A stretch of DNA of 12,497 nucleotides from Prevotellaceae bacterium. Lineage in GTDB: Bacteria; Bacteroidota; Bacteroidia; Bacteroidales; UBA932. The DNA lies in the NCBI GenBank assembly GCA_031273485.1, contig JAISRS010000364.1:1-12497 (forward strand), in the 5' to 3' direction. Both the position numbers and the translations under genes were made by a program. Of this stretch, positions 7,497-12,497 are shown one piece after another (position 1 is the stretch's first letter; each line of letters begins with the position of its first letter). Under the pieces are notes generated by a model. That model saw nothing but the letters and a program-made list of their open reading frames with translations. It was not told the DNA's origin and ran no database searches.

Positions 7497-7934
7497 ATGT
7501 TATACACAAAATGTATTCATCCCCAGATATTAGGAACACTGGGGAAATTAGGACACGGCTCATGGATACTCCTTTCGGACGGAGGTTATCCGCATATCAC
7601 AGCCACGCCCCCTGCCGCCGAAAAAGTATATTTAAATCTTGCGCAGGGATTATTAACAGTCTCTACCGTGCTGGAGGTTTTGAAAGAAACGGTACCCATC
7701 GAGGAAGCCAGCGTCATGACGCCTCCCGACGGCTCCATGCAGCCCGTCTTCGACGACTATAAAAAAATATTGCCGGATATTCCGTTCAATTACGTACCAC
7801 AGTTTACTTTTTACGAACACGCTCAAAAAAGCAATGTGGGATTAGTAATTGCCACCGGAGATATGCGCAATTTTGCCAATTTGCTGATAAAAGTGGGATT
7901 TATAAAACACCCCGAAGGTCAAGGCTCCTATTAA
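7497..7934 (+). CDS. RbsD/FucU family sugar mutarotase
   Basis: The 145-residue product matches the RbsD/FucU fold, whose members speed interconversion of sugar anomers or pyranose/furanose forms. Readable features are the catalytic His20 in KLGHGSWILLSDGGYP (17-32), Asp28, the PP-rich MTPPDGSMQPVF segment (74-85), YEHA (106-109) and the C-terminal ATGDMRNFANLLIKVGF (119-135). The last motif normally reads TGE..YAN, but here the aromatic residue is Phe126 instead of Tyr. From memory, this position is linked to pyranase versus mutarotase activity in FucU-type proteins, which I could not check. The ATG at 7497 lies 2 bp after the permease stop, a strong sign of translational coupling. It is the last gene of the carbohydrate group; a hairpin region and dispersed element copy 3 follow. 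Confidence 0.92.
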   Translation: MLYTKCIHPQILGTLGKLGHGSWILLSDGGYPHITATPPAAEKVYLNLAQGLLTVSTVLEVLKETVPIEEASVMTPPDGSMQPVFDDYKKILPDIPFNYVPQFTFYEHAQKSNVGLVIATGDMRNFANLLIKVGFIKHPEGQGSY

Positions 7935-7992
7935 ACGAGGTTAATACGGCGCAACACACCGGTTTAACATTGGGAATGAGCAGTTAAAAATG

Positions 7993-8028
7993 AGGTTGAA
8001 CCTCGAAAAAATCAAGGTTTTCGAGGTT
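7993..8028 (+). terminator. Overlapping hairpins after the mutarotase gene (possible terminator or attenuator)
   Basis: AACCTCGAAAA (7999-8009) pairs perfectly with TTTTCGAGGTT (8018-8028) around an 8-nt loop. The left arm's CCTC (8001-8004) can instead pair with GAGG (7993-7996), so the two hairpins exclude each other. No clear U-tract follows, which makes classical intrinsic termination uncertain. Confidence 0.5.
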
Positions 8029-8046
8029 TCATCCTGTAACAAATAA

Positions 8047-8183
8047 TAGAAAGCCTCTAAAAACCTGATTTTTCAGGGCGGACAAGATTTTTAACCGGAG
8101 TTTACCGATTGTAAATGAGGATTTAAAAATCAATAAAATTAACATTGAACGCCGAAAAAAGCGGTTTTTAGAAGTTTCCTAAT
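8047..8183 (+). repeat. Dispersed MITE-like element, copy 3
   Basis: This 137-bp copy has ends TAGAAAGCCTCTAAAAACC (8047-8065) and GGTTTTTAGAAGTTTCCTA (8163-8181), which are imperfectly complementary. Internal stems are CCTGA (8064-8068) with TCAGG (8073-8077), perfect around TTTT, and TTTAC (8101-8105) with GTAAA (8111-8115). The interior is very close to copy 1, including the shared block CCGGAGTTTACC. It lies just before the promoter-like site at 8205. Confidence 0.8.
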
Positions 8184-8204
8184 AGGTTTTGATAATTTTT
8201 TATC

Positions 8205-8212
8205 TACCTTTG
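8205..8212 (+). promoter_or_regulatory. Bacteroidetes -7 promoter element for the lipoprotein gene
   Basis: TACCTTTG matches the Bacteroidetes -7 consensus TAnnTTTG exactly. A TTTG at 8188-8191 is a possible -33 box, but its 13-bp spacing is shorter than the usual ~19 bp, so the -33 assignment is weak. Transcription would start near 8220 and leave a ~130-nt leader to the ATG at 8350. Confidence 0.5.
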
Positions 8213-8349
8213 ACCCCATAAAATTATGAAATATTTTTCAACCTTGTATTTAGATAAATCAAATGAACACAGGATATTTCATAAGGGAAAAGTTATAAAG
8301 ATAAAAATAAGTATTTAACATTAATAATTAATTAAAAAACAATTAAATT

Positions 8350-8979
8350 ATGAAACATATAGATATATCATGTTTTAATCTCCGGCTCGGCAGATATTTT
8401 TCGCTGTTATCCGGGATGCAATCGAAGATTGTGATAACAATATTTGCCTGTTTAACATTGATGTCGTGCGACGTGCTAAGCGGCGTGGCGTCGTTTGTGA
8501 ACTGCAAATACGAATTTTCCGGAATCAGCGACCCTGCTGTCGCCGGCATCAGCCTGAAAGATGTTACCGACATCACAAAATTAAGCGCCTCATCCCTGCT
8601 CAAACTTACCACAGGACTGATGTCGGGGAGTTTGCCTCTGAGCGTCACGGTAAACATCAAAACAACCAACCCCAACTCAACGGCGGCAAAAATTGCCGGA
8701 TTAGACTGGGCAATCGACATGGACGCGTCAAATGTTCTGTCGGGAACTTTGAATCACGCAGTTACCGTTCCGCCTAACGGCGGGCAATCAAATATCCCGC
8801 TCACAATCCAAACAGACGTATTGCAGTTATTTAAAAACGAATCGAAGGATAACATACTGAATTTCGTTAATCATCTGCTGAATACCGGCAAAAGTTCATC
8901 CAAAATATCAGTGCGGATACGCCCGTCGGTAATGATAGGAACTCAAAAAATATCCACAGGATATATAACATTAAAATAA
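8350..8979 (+). CDS. LEA14/WHy-like lipoprotein
   Basis: The product has a lipoprotein signal: a hydrophobic stretch IVITIFACLTL ends at the lipobox LMSC with Cys40, so the mature protein is lipid-anchored. From ATG 8350 the signal's N-region is unusually long; ATG 8416 (residue 23, MQSK) would give a typical short signal and may be the true start. The body resembles the WHy/LEA type 2 domain: SLPLSVTVNIKTTNPNS (about 95-111), AGLDWAIDMDASNVLSG (115-131) and VPPNGGQSNIPLTI (140-153), the usual order of NPN, the L-D-W core and PPNG. Family members are small beta-sandwich proteins of unclear function. The gene lies 61 bp before the pgk ATG, but pgk has its own promoter match, so they are probably separate units. 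I rate the lipoprotein call higher than the domain call. Confidence 0.8.
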   Translation: MKHIDISCFNLRLGRYFSLLSGMQSKIVITIFACLTLMSCDVLSGVASFVNCKYEFSGISDPAVAGISLKDVTDITKLSASSLLKLTTGLMSGSLPLSVTVNIKTTNPNSTAAKIAGLDWAIDMDASNVLSGTLNHAVTVPPNGGQSNIPLTIQTDVLQLFKNESKDNILNFVNHLLNTGKSSSKISVRIRPSVMIGTQKISTGYITLK

Positions 8980-8985
8980 AACAAT

Positions 8986-8993
8986 TAACTTTG
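8986..8993 (+). promoter_or_regulatory. Bacteroidetes -7 promoter element for pgk
   Basis: TAACTTTG is an exact match to TAnnTTTG, 47 bp before the pgk ATG at 9041 and 7 bp after the lipoprotein stop. No clear TTTG -33 box is present at the expected distance. The predicted start near 9000 gives a ~40-nt A/T-rich leader typical of Bacteroidetes genes. Confidence 0.55.
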
Positions 8994-9040
8994 TGCGTTT
9001 TTTTTAAGTAATAATTAAATTTTAAAATTAAATATATATT

Positions 9041-10306
9041 ATGCTATCAATTGATACTTACGATTTTAATGGGAAACGCGCAATTATTCGTTTCGACTTC
9101 AACGTACCTTTAAATGAGAATTTTGAGGTGACGGACGATACCCGAATAAGAGCCGCGATACCAACAATCAACAAAATTCTGTCGGGCGGAGGCTCGATAA
9201 TTGCAATGAGCCATTTGGGTCGCCCCAAAGGAGTTAATGAGAAATTCTCGCTGAAACACATCATCCCGACATTAGAGAAATTAATCGGCAAAAAAATTCT
9301 CTTCGCCCCCGACTGCATTGGCGAAGAAGCCGCCGAATCAGCAAAGAATCTCAAACCGGGCGAGTTTCTTCTCTTGGAAAATCTTCGTTTCTATGCCGAA
9401 GAAGAAGGAAAACTACGTTTACCCGACACGGCAACCGAAGAAAAAAAAGCAAATGCAAAGCGAGACTTGAAAATCAAACAGAAAGAGTTTGTCAATAAAT
9501 TGGCAAGCTACGCCGATTGCTATGTAAACGATGCGTTCGGCACAGCTCATCGGGAGCACGCTTCCACCGCCCTGATTGCCGACAATTTCCCCAACGACAA
9601 ACTGTTCGGCTATATCATGAACGGCGAGCTGAGCGCAATTTCCAAAATATTGGACGCTCCCGAAAGTCCGTTTACCGCTATTCTGGGAGGTTCCAAAGTT
9701 TCCAGCAAAATCACTATCATAAAGAGCCTGCTGGATAAGATTGACAATTTGATTATCGGCGGGGGCATGAGTTTTACTTTCGTAAAAGCTCTCGGCGGCA
9801 AAATCGGGCAATCTATTTGCGAAGACGTTGAACTGGCAAAAGATATAATGAAAGAAGCCGAAGCCAAAAATGTAAAAATATATCTTCCTGTTGACGTTAT
9901 CACCACCACCCAATATGATGAGGTATTTAAAGGCAATGCCAACGTAACCACCAAAATATCGGACATTTCCGCCATCGCCGACGACGCTCAGGGTCTGGAC
10001 GCAGGACCAAAAAGCATCGAACGCTGGAGAGAAGTTCTGGTTAAATCAAAAACTATTCTGTGGAACGGTCCCGTAGGAGTTTTTGAAGTGGATACCTTCG
10101 CCGGCGGAACGCTGGCAATAGCTAAAATCGTTGTTGAAGCCACGTCCAAAGGCGCATATTCCTTAGTTGGCGGCGGAGATTCCGTTGCCGCTATCAATAA
10201 ATTTAATCTGGCGGATCAAGTCAGCTACGTATCAACGGGCGGAGGCGCTTTGCTCGAATACATAGAAGGATTGGAACTTCCGGGAGTGAAAGCTATAAAA
10301 TCATAA
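9041..10306 (+). CDS. pgk: Phosphoglycerate kinase
   Basis: This glycolytic enzyme transfers phosphate from 1,3-bisphosphoglycerate to ADP, giving 3-phosphoglycerate and ATP in the cytosol. The 421-residue length is in the usual range. Signature motifs occur in order: RFDFNVP (17-23), SHLGRPKG (57-64), LLLENLRF (110-117), NDAFGTAHREHAS (163-175), ILGGSKVSSKI (214-224), GGGMSFTF (240-247), WNGPVGVFE (341-349), VGGGDS (376-381) and STGGGALLEYIEG (398-410). These cover both substrate domains and the nucleotide-binding loops, with no key residue missing. A charged insert around 120-150 (EEEGKLRLPDTATEEKKANA) is acceptable for the family. It has its own promoter match at 8986 and a strong terminator at 10343, so it is probably monocistronic. 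Confidence 0.98.
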   Translation: MLSIDTYDFNGKRAIIRFDFNVPLNENFEVTDDTRIRAAIPTINKILSGGGSIIAMSHLGRPKGVNEKFSLKHIIPTLEKLIGKKILFAPDCIGEEAAESAKNLKPGEFLLLENLRFYAEEEGKLRLPDTATEEKKANAKRDLKIKQKEFVNKLASYADCYVNDAFGTAHREHASTALIADNFPNDKLFGYIMNGELSAISKILDAPESPFTAILGGSKVSSKITIIKSLLDKIDNLIIGGGMSFTFVKALGGKIGQSICEDVELAKDIMKEAEAKNVKIYLPVDVITTTQYDEVFKGNANVTTKISDISAIADDAQGLDAGPKSIERWREVLVKSKTILWNGPVGVFEVDTFAGGTLAIAKIVVEATSKGAYSLVGGGDSVAAINKFNLADQVSYVSTGGGALLEYIEGLELPGVKAIKS

Positions 10307-10342
10307 TGTATTTCTACTATATTAAATTTTAATTAAGCAAAG

Positions 10343-10369
10343 AAAAACTGCCTCGTGCAGGCAGTTTTT
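10343..10369 (+). terminator. Intrinsic terminator after pgk
   Basis: AAAAACTGCCT (10343-10353) pairs perfectly with AGGCAGTTTTT (10359-10369) around the loop CGTGC. The T-run forms the 3' end of the stem, and the A-run on the other arm means it may also work on the reverse strand. Confidence 0.88.
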
Positions 10370-10611
10370 CGATGTTTGATGCGATGAAAAAACGAAAAAA
10401 CATACATGAAAAATAGCGGAAAATTATTCTTAGGATTGAAAAAAAACAGTAAAATTTGATAAAAATCAAAATAATTCAATCAATAATATTACAATATATT
10501 TAAAATTATAGATGACTGTAGAATAATGATTTGTATAAGCAACATTTTATTTTTACCTCATAAAATACATTTTATTTTTGAGAAAAATAATTGAGTTTAG
10601 AAAAATGTTAT
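10370..10611. other. A/T-rich intergenic region upstream of infC
   Basis: I see no gene here. The only structure is a 13-bp direct repeat, ACATTTTATTTTT, at 10542-10554 and 10567-10579, spaced 25 bp apart, just upstream of the infC promoter match. It could be a binding site or simple A/T-rich sequence. Confidence 0.5.
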
Positions 10612-10619
10612 TACTTTTG
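10612..10619 (+). promoter_or_regulatory. Bacteroidetes -7 promoter element for infC-rpmI-rplT
   Basis: TACTTTTG matches TAnnTTTG exactly. ATTG at 10590-10593, 18 bp upstream, is a plausible imperfect -33 box. Transcription starting near 10626 would give a leader of about 40 nt before the predicted infC start. Confidence 0.6.
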
Positions 10620-10651
10620 CGGTCTGGTAGTGTTATTGTTAAATTAAAAGC

Positions 10652-10659
10652 AAGGAGGA
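10652..10659 (+). promoter_or_regulatory. Strong Shine-Dalgarno sequence for infC
   Basis: AAGGAGGA is a near-perfect anti-16S match, unusual in this phylum and in this window. It lies 4 nt before the in-frame ATT at 10664 and 7 nt before ATA at 10667, and fixes the infC start upstream of the GTG at 10748, which has no such site. Confidence 0.8.
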
Positions 10660-10663
10660 TAAA

Positions 10664-11257
10664 ATTATAGCAACACCTTTCAGAAGACCTAATGGAGTAA
10701 AGAGAATTTACACAAGACCGGGAGACAGGAGAATCAGTGAACCTGCGGTGAAAATTAATACGGAAATCACTGCAAAAGAAGTTCGCATCGTAGGCGAAAA
10801 TGTGGAAACGCCGGGAGTGTTTCCAATTTCCGTAGCTTTGAGTATGGCGGAATCTCAGAGTTTGGATTTAGTGGAAATATCGCCGAATGCCGAACCGCCG
10901 GTGTGTCGAATAGTTGATTTTCAGAAATATCTGTATCAACAAAAGAAAAAGCAGAAAGAGATAAAAGATAAGGCGGTTAGAATCGAATTGAAAGAAATCC
11001 GATTCGGACCTAATACCGATGAGCATGATTATCAGTTTAAATTGAAACATGCACGCAATTTTCTCGAAAGCGGAGATAAAGTTAAAGCCTTTGTGTTTTT
11101 CAAAGGACGTTCAATATTGTTTTCCCAGCAGGGAGAAATTTTACTTCTACGTTTGGCTAACGATTTGGAAGATGTTGGTAAAATCGAATTTATGCCGAAA
11201 CTGGAAGGTAAACGAATGATGATAATCATCGTTCCTAAACAGAAAAAAAATAAATAA
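10664..11257 (+). CDS. infC: Translation initiation factor IF-3, non-AUG start
   Basis: IF3 binds the 30S subunit, prevents premature 50S joining and checks the initiator tRNA and start codon. The conserved body starts KINTEITAKEVRIVG and includes LDLVEISPNAEPPVCRIVDF, the lysine-rich linker YLYQQKKKQKEIKDKAV, KEIRFGPNTDEHDYQFKLKH, KVKAFVFFKGRSI and LEGKRMMIIIVPK. The frame is open upstream from GTG 10748 to a stop at 10640, with no ATG. A strong Shine-Dalgarno sequence at 10652-10659 points to ATT 10664 (or ATA 10667), adding 28 mostly basic residues (IIATPFRRPNG and onward) and giving 197 residues. An AUU start is the classic infC feature in E. coli, where IF3 represses its own translation through that codon; the same control is inferred here. 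It heads the rpmI-rplT operon. Confidence 0.95.
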   Translation: MIATPFRRPNGVKRIYTRPGDRRISEPAVKINTEITAKEVRIVGENVETPGVFPISVALSMAESQSLDLVEISPNAEPPVCRIVDFQKYLYQQKKKQKEIKDKAVRIELKEIRFGPNTDEHDYQFKLKHARNFLESGDKVKAFVFFKGRSILFSQQGEILLLRLANDLEDVGKIEFMPKLEGKRMMIIIVPKQKKNK

Positions 11258-11294
11258 AAATATAAATATCAGGATAATTTAATATTTCAAGAAA

Positions 11295-11489
11295 ATGCCC
11301 AAAATGAAAACAAACTCCGGAGCAAAAAAACGCTTTGACGTTACCGGAACAGGAAAAATTAAACGTAAACATGCCTATAAAAGGCATATCTTAACAAAGA
11401 AAACTAATAAACAAAAACGCAATCTGACTTATTTCGGAGTTATTTCGGATTCCGATGAAGCCCGCGTTAAGAGATTATTAGTAATGTAA
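11295..11489 (+). CDS. rpmI: 50S ribosomal protein L35
   Basis: The 64-residue, strongly basic protein is a complete L35. Recognisable segments are MPKMKTNSGAKKRF (1-14), TGTGKIKRKHAYKRHIL (17-33) and KKTNKQKRNL (35-44), matching the usual MPK-K-T-GAKKRF start and basic core. It is a structural part of the large ribosomal subunit. It lies 37 bp after infC and 97 bp before rplT, in the standard infC-rpmI-rplT order. The C terminus (DEARVKRLLVM) fits the family length. Confidence 0.97.
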   Translation: MPKMKTNSGAKKRFDVTGTGKIKRKHAYKRHILTKKTNKQKRNLTYFGVISDSDEARVKRLLVM

Positions 11490-11524
11490 TGATATATACA
11501 GAGTTTTTGAGTTTTTAACCCGAA

Positions 11525-11566
11525 AGCCGAGCAGTAAAGATTTTCCGAAACAGGAAAACGCCGGCT
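11525..11566 (+). promoter_or_regulatory. Structured leader before rplT (candidate L20 autoregulatory site)
   Basis: AGCCG (11525-11529) can pair with CGGCT (11562-11566), enclosing a second perfect stem TTTTCC (11541-11546) with GGAAAA (11553-11558) around GAAACA. The internal loop is asymmetric (11 nt against 3 nt). In E. coli and Bacillus, L20 represses this operon by binding an RNA that imitates its rRNA site; a similar role here is inferred from position and shape only. Confidence 0.45.
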
Positions 11567-11586
11567 ATCAAAAAAAATAAGTAATT

Positions 11587-11931
11587 ATGCCAAGATCAGT
11601 AAATTCAGTTGCTTCAAGAGCAAGAAGAAAAAAAATTTTAAAACAAACCCGCGGATATTTTTTAGCTCGCTCCAATGTGTGGACAGTAGCAAAAAATACA
11701 TACGAAAAAGGGTTAACATACGCATACCGCGACCGTAAAACAAAGAAAAGAAATTTTCGGTCGTTGTGGATACAGCGTATCAATGCTGCCGTTCGTCAAT
11801 ATGGATTGACCTACTCGCAGTTTATATGTAAATTAGCTGCAAATAACATTGAGCTAAATAGAAAAGTATTAGCCGACCTTGCTGTGAATAATCCTCAAGC
11901 ATTTGAGTCGATAGTAAAAGCATTAAAATAA
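11587..11931 (+). CDS. rplT: 50S ribosomal protein L20
   Basis: This 114-residue basic protein binds 23S rRNA early in large-subunit assembly. The family start MPRSVNSVASRARRKKILK is followed by TRGYFLARSNVWTVAKN, YAYRDRKTKKRNFRSLWIQR and INAAVRQYGLTYSQF, ending with a globular domain (IELNRKVLADLAVNNP). Length and motif order are normal. It is the last gene of the infC-rpmI-rplT operon, preceded by a structured 97-bp spacer and followed 28 bp later by a strong terminator. L20 is a known autoregulator of this operon in other bacteria. Confidence 0.98.
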   Translation: MPRSVNSVASRARRKKILKQTRGYFLARSNVWTVAKNTYEKGLTYAYRDRKTKKRNFRSLWIQRINAAVRQYGLTYSQFICKLAANNIELNRKVLADLAVNNPQAFESIVKALK

Positions 11932-11959
11932 ATAAAATAATCACGTCCTGATATTTTGA

Positions 11960-11990
11960 AAAAGGCTATCCGTAAAAAAGATAGCCTTTT
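11960..11990 (+). terminator. Intrinsic terminator after rplT
   Basis: AAAAGGCTATC (11960-11970) pairs perfectly with GATAGCCTTTT (11980-11990) around a 9-nt loop. It ends in a T-run and closes the infC-rpmI-rplT unit. The A-run on the other arm may allow function in both directions, which suits the minus-strand gene arriving from the right. Confidence 0.9.
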
Positions 11991-12052
11991 GACTTTATGC
12001 GGACTTAATCTTATTTTGAGGCGCAATGGAGGGAAATGACTACGTTCCTTTC

Positions 12053-12252
12053 GTTCGGCGTAGCGGGACATGTTGAAACAGGGCAGTTTTTCACTTTTAA
12101 GGACTTTAAAGTCTTTAAAGTCTTTAAAGTCTTTAAAGTCTTTAAAGTCTTTAAAGTCTTTAAGGTCTTTAAGGTCTTTAAAGTCTTTAAAGACCTTAGT
12201 ACCCGCTGGAAGCCTGCTTTTAGCTGCGGCGTAGCGTCCCGCTACGCCGAAC
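12053..12252. repeat. Inverted-repeat module enclosing a 9-bp palindromic array
   Basis: GTTCGGCGTAGCGGGAC (12053-12069) and GTCCCGCTACGCCGAAC (12236-12252) are perfect 17-bp reverse complements. A second forward copy of the core, CGGCGTAGCG (12227-12236), makes a local 10-bp hairpin with CGCTACGCCG (12240-12249) around TCC, competing with the long-range pairing. The G/C-rich arms stand out against the A/T-rich surroundings. Confidence 0.85.
12103..12192. repeat. 9-bp tandem repeat, unit TCTTTAAAG, about 10 copies
   Basis: Nine units run from 12112 to 12192; those at 12157 and 12166 are TCTTTAAGG and the rest are TCTTTAAAG. A near-copy (ACTTTAAAG) sits at 12103-12111 and a poorer one before it. 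Each unit contains the 8-bp palindrome CTTTAAAG, so the array can pair with itself on either strand. Confidence 0.93.
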
Positions 12253-12262
12253 AGAGGATTTA

Positions 12263-12376
12263 ATTCGTGTAATTCGCAAAAATCCGCAGGATTAAAAATT
12301 CGTGTGATTCGTGTAATTCGTGGATAAAAAAAGTGGATTAAAAAAAGTGGATTAAAAAATAATTCGTGGATAAAAA
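12263..12376. repeat. Low-complexity direct repeats (ATTCGTG/GTGGAT family)
   Basis: TAATTCGTGGATAAAAA occurs at 12314-12330 and again at 12360-12376. ATTCGTGTAATTCG begins at 12263, and ATTCGTGTGATTCGTGTAAT begins at 12298. GTGGATTAAAAAA is repeated in between. No coding potential is evident. It fills the gap up to the end of the minus-strand gene. Confidence 0.75.
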
Positions 12377-12378
12377 GA

Positions 12379-12497
12379 TCACATCCATTCCTGTTCTCCG
12401 TCTTTGGTTATTACGAACCATTTGCCGAGTTTTCCCGTTGAAGTGTTTTTAAGATACAGTAACGTATTCACAGGGAATTGAAACTGTAGGAGATGAT
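12379..12497 (-). CDS. C-terminal end of an unidentified minus-strand protein (truncated by window edge)
   Basis: On the minus strand an open frame enters from the right edge and ends at a TGA (complement of 12379-12381). The 38 visible residues include LLQFQFPVNTLLYLKNTSTG, then KLGKWFVITKDGEQEWM at the C terminus. Their balanced composition and beta-strand-like pattern look like a real protein end, unlike the repeats beside it. I do not recognise the family. It converges with the infC operon, separated by the inverted-repeat module. Confidence 0.6.
   Translation of the reverse strand, partial: HLLQFQFPVNTLLYLKNTSTGKLGKWFVITKDGEQEWM

Larger units (their letters stand above)
7935..8349. other. 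Intergenic region between mutarotase and lipoprotein genes
   Basis: This 415-bp gap holds the overlapping hairpins at 7993-8028, dispersed element copy 3 at 8047-8183 and a TAnnTTTG promoter match at 8205-8212, followed by an A/T-rich leader. A 30-codon open frame at 8226-8318 follows the promoter match but shows no recognisable product. Confidence 0.6.

Noticed and set aside
8226..8318. 30-codon open frame after the promoter match (starts MKYFSTLYLDKS)
   Set aside because: Too short to judge, no recognisable features or ribosome site; could be a leader peptide but nothing supports it.
12103..12192. Possible CRISPR array
   Set aside because: The repeats are contiguous 9-bp units without spacers, and no cas gene is present.
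12036..12263. 75-codon frame with an FKV repeat
   Set aside because: It is the translation of the 9-bp palindromic array; no ribosome site, and the termini are the inverted-repeat arms.

Overview
The window looks like a chromosomal segment from a member of the Bacteroidales (phylum Bacteroidota). The evidence is: matches to the Bacteroidetes -7 promoter element TAnnTTTG in three intergenic regions; mostly SD-less starts in A/T-rich leaders; a DUF6261-type protein (a family I associate with this phylum); a short-signal lipoprotein with an LEA/WHy-like domain; and the sequence character of Pgk, IF3, L35 and L20. I cannot name the genus.

Layout. (1) 1-1266: the 3' part of an acidic repeat protein, open at the left edge, built of two different 14-residue repeat types. 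(2) 1612-2577: a DUF6261-like protein with an Ig-like surface-type module at its C terminus. (3) 2610-7934: a sugar or polyol gene group, all on the plus strand: zinc-dependent alcohol/polyol dehydrogenase, NAD-dependent epimerase/dehydratase, Gfo/Idh/MocA oxidoreductase, sugar-porter MFS permease and RbsD/FucU-type mutarotase. The last three are tightly packed. Together they suggest uptake, anomer conversion and redox or epimer remodelling of one carbohydrate, but no kinase, aldolase or dehydratase is present to reveal the substrate. (4) 8350-8979: lipoprotein. (5) 9041-10306: phosphoglycerate kinase with its own promoter and terminator. (6) 10664-11931: infC-rpmI-rplT, with infC apparently starting at a rare AUU (or AUA) codon behind a strong Shine-Dalgarno sequence, and a structured leader before rplT. 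(7) 11960-12378: terminator, then a 9-bp palindromic tandem array between 17-bp inverted repeats, then low-complexity direct repeats. (8) 12379-12497: the C-terminal end of a minus-strand gene running off the right edge.

The least explained material is non-coding or repetitive. A ~130-bp dispersed element with terminal inverted repeats occurs three times (1325-1453, 3731-3859, 8047-8183) in the same orientation, with internal stems that keep pairing despite base changes. A 12-bp palindrome nested in an 11-bp inverted repeat precedes the epimerase gene. Two mutually exclusive hairpins follow the mutarotase gene. No tRNA, rRNA, CRISPR array or transposase gene was found. All family assignments come from reading motifs by eye; no search was run.
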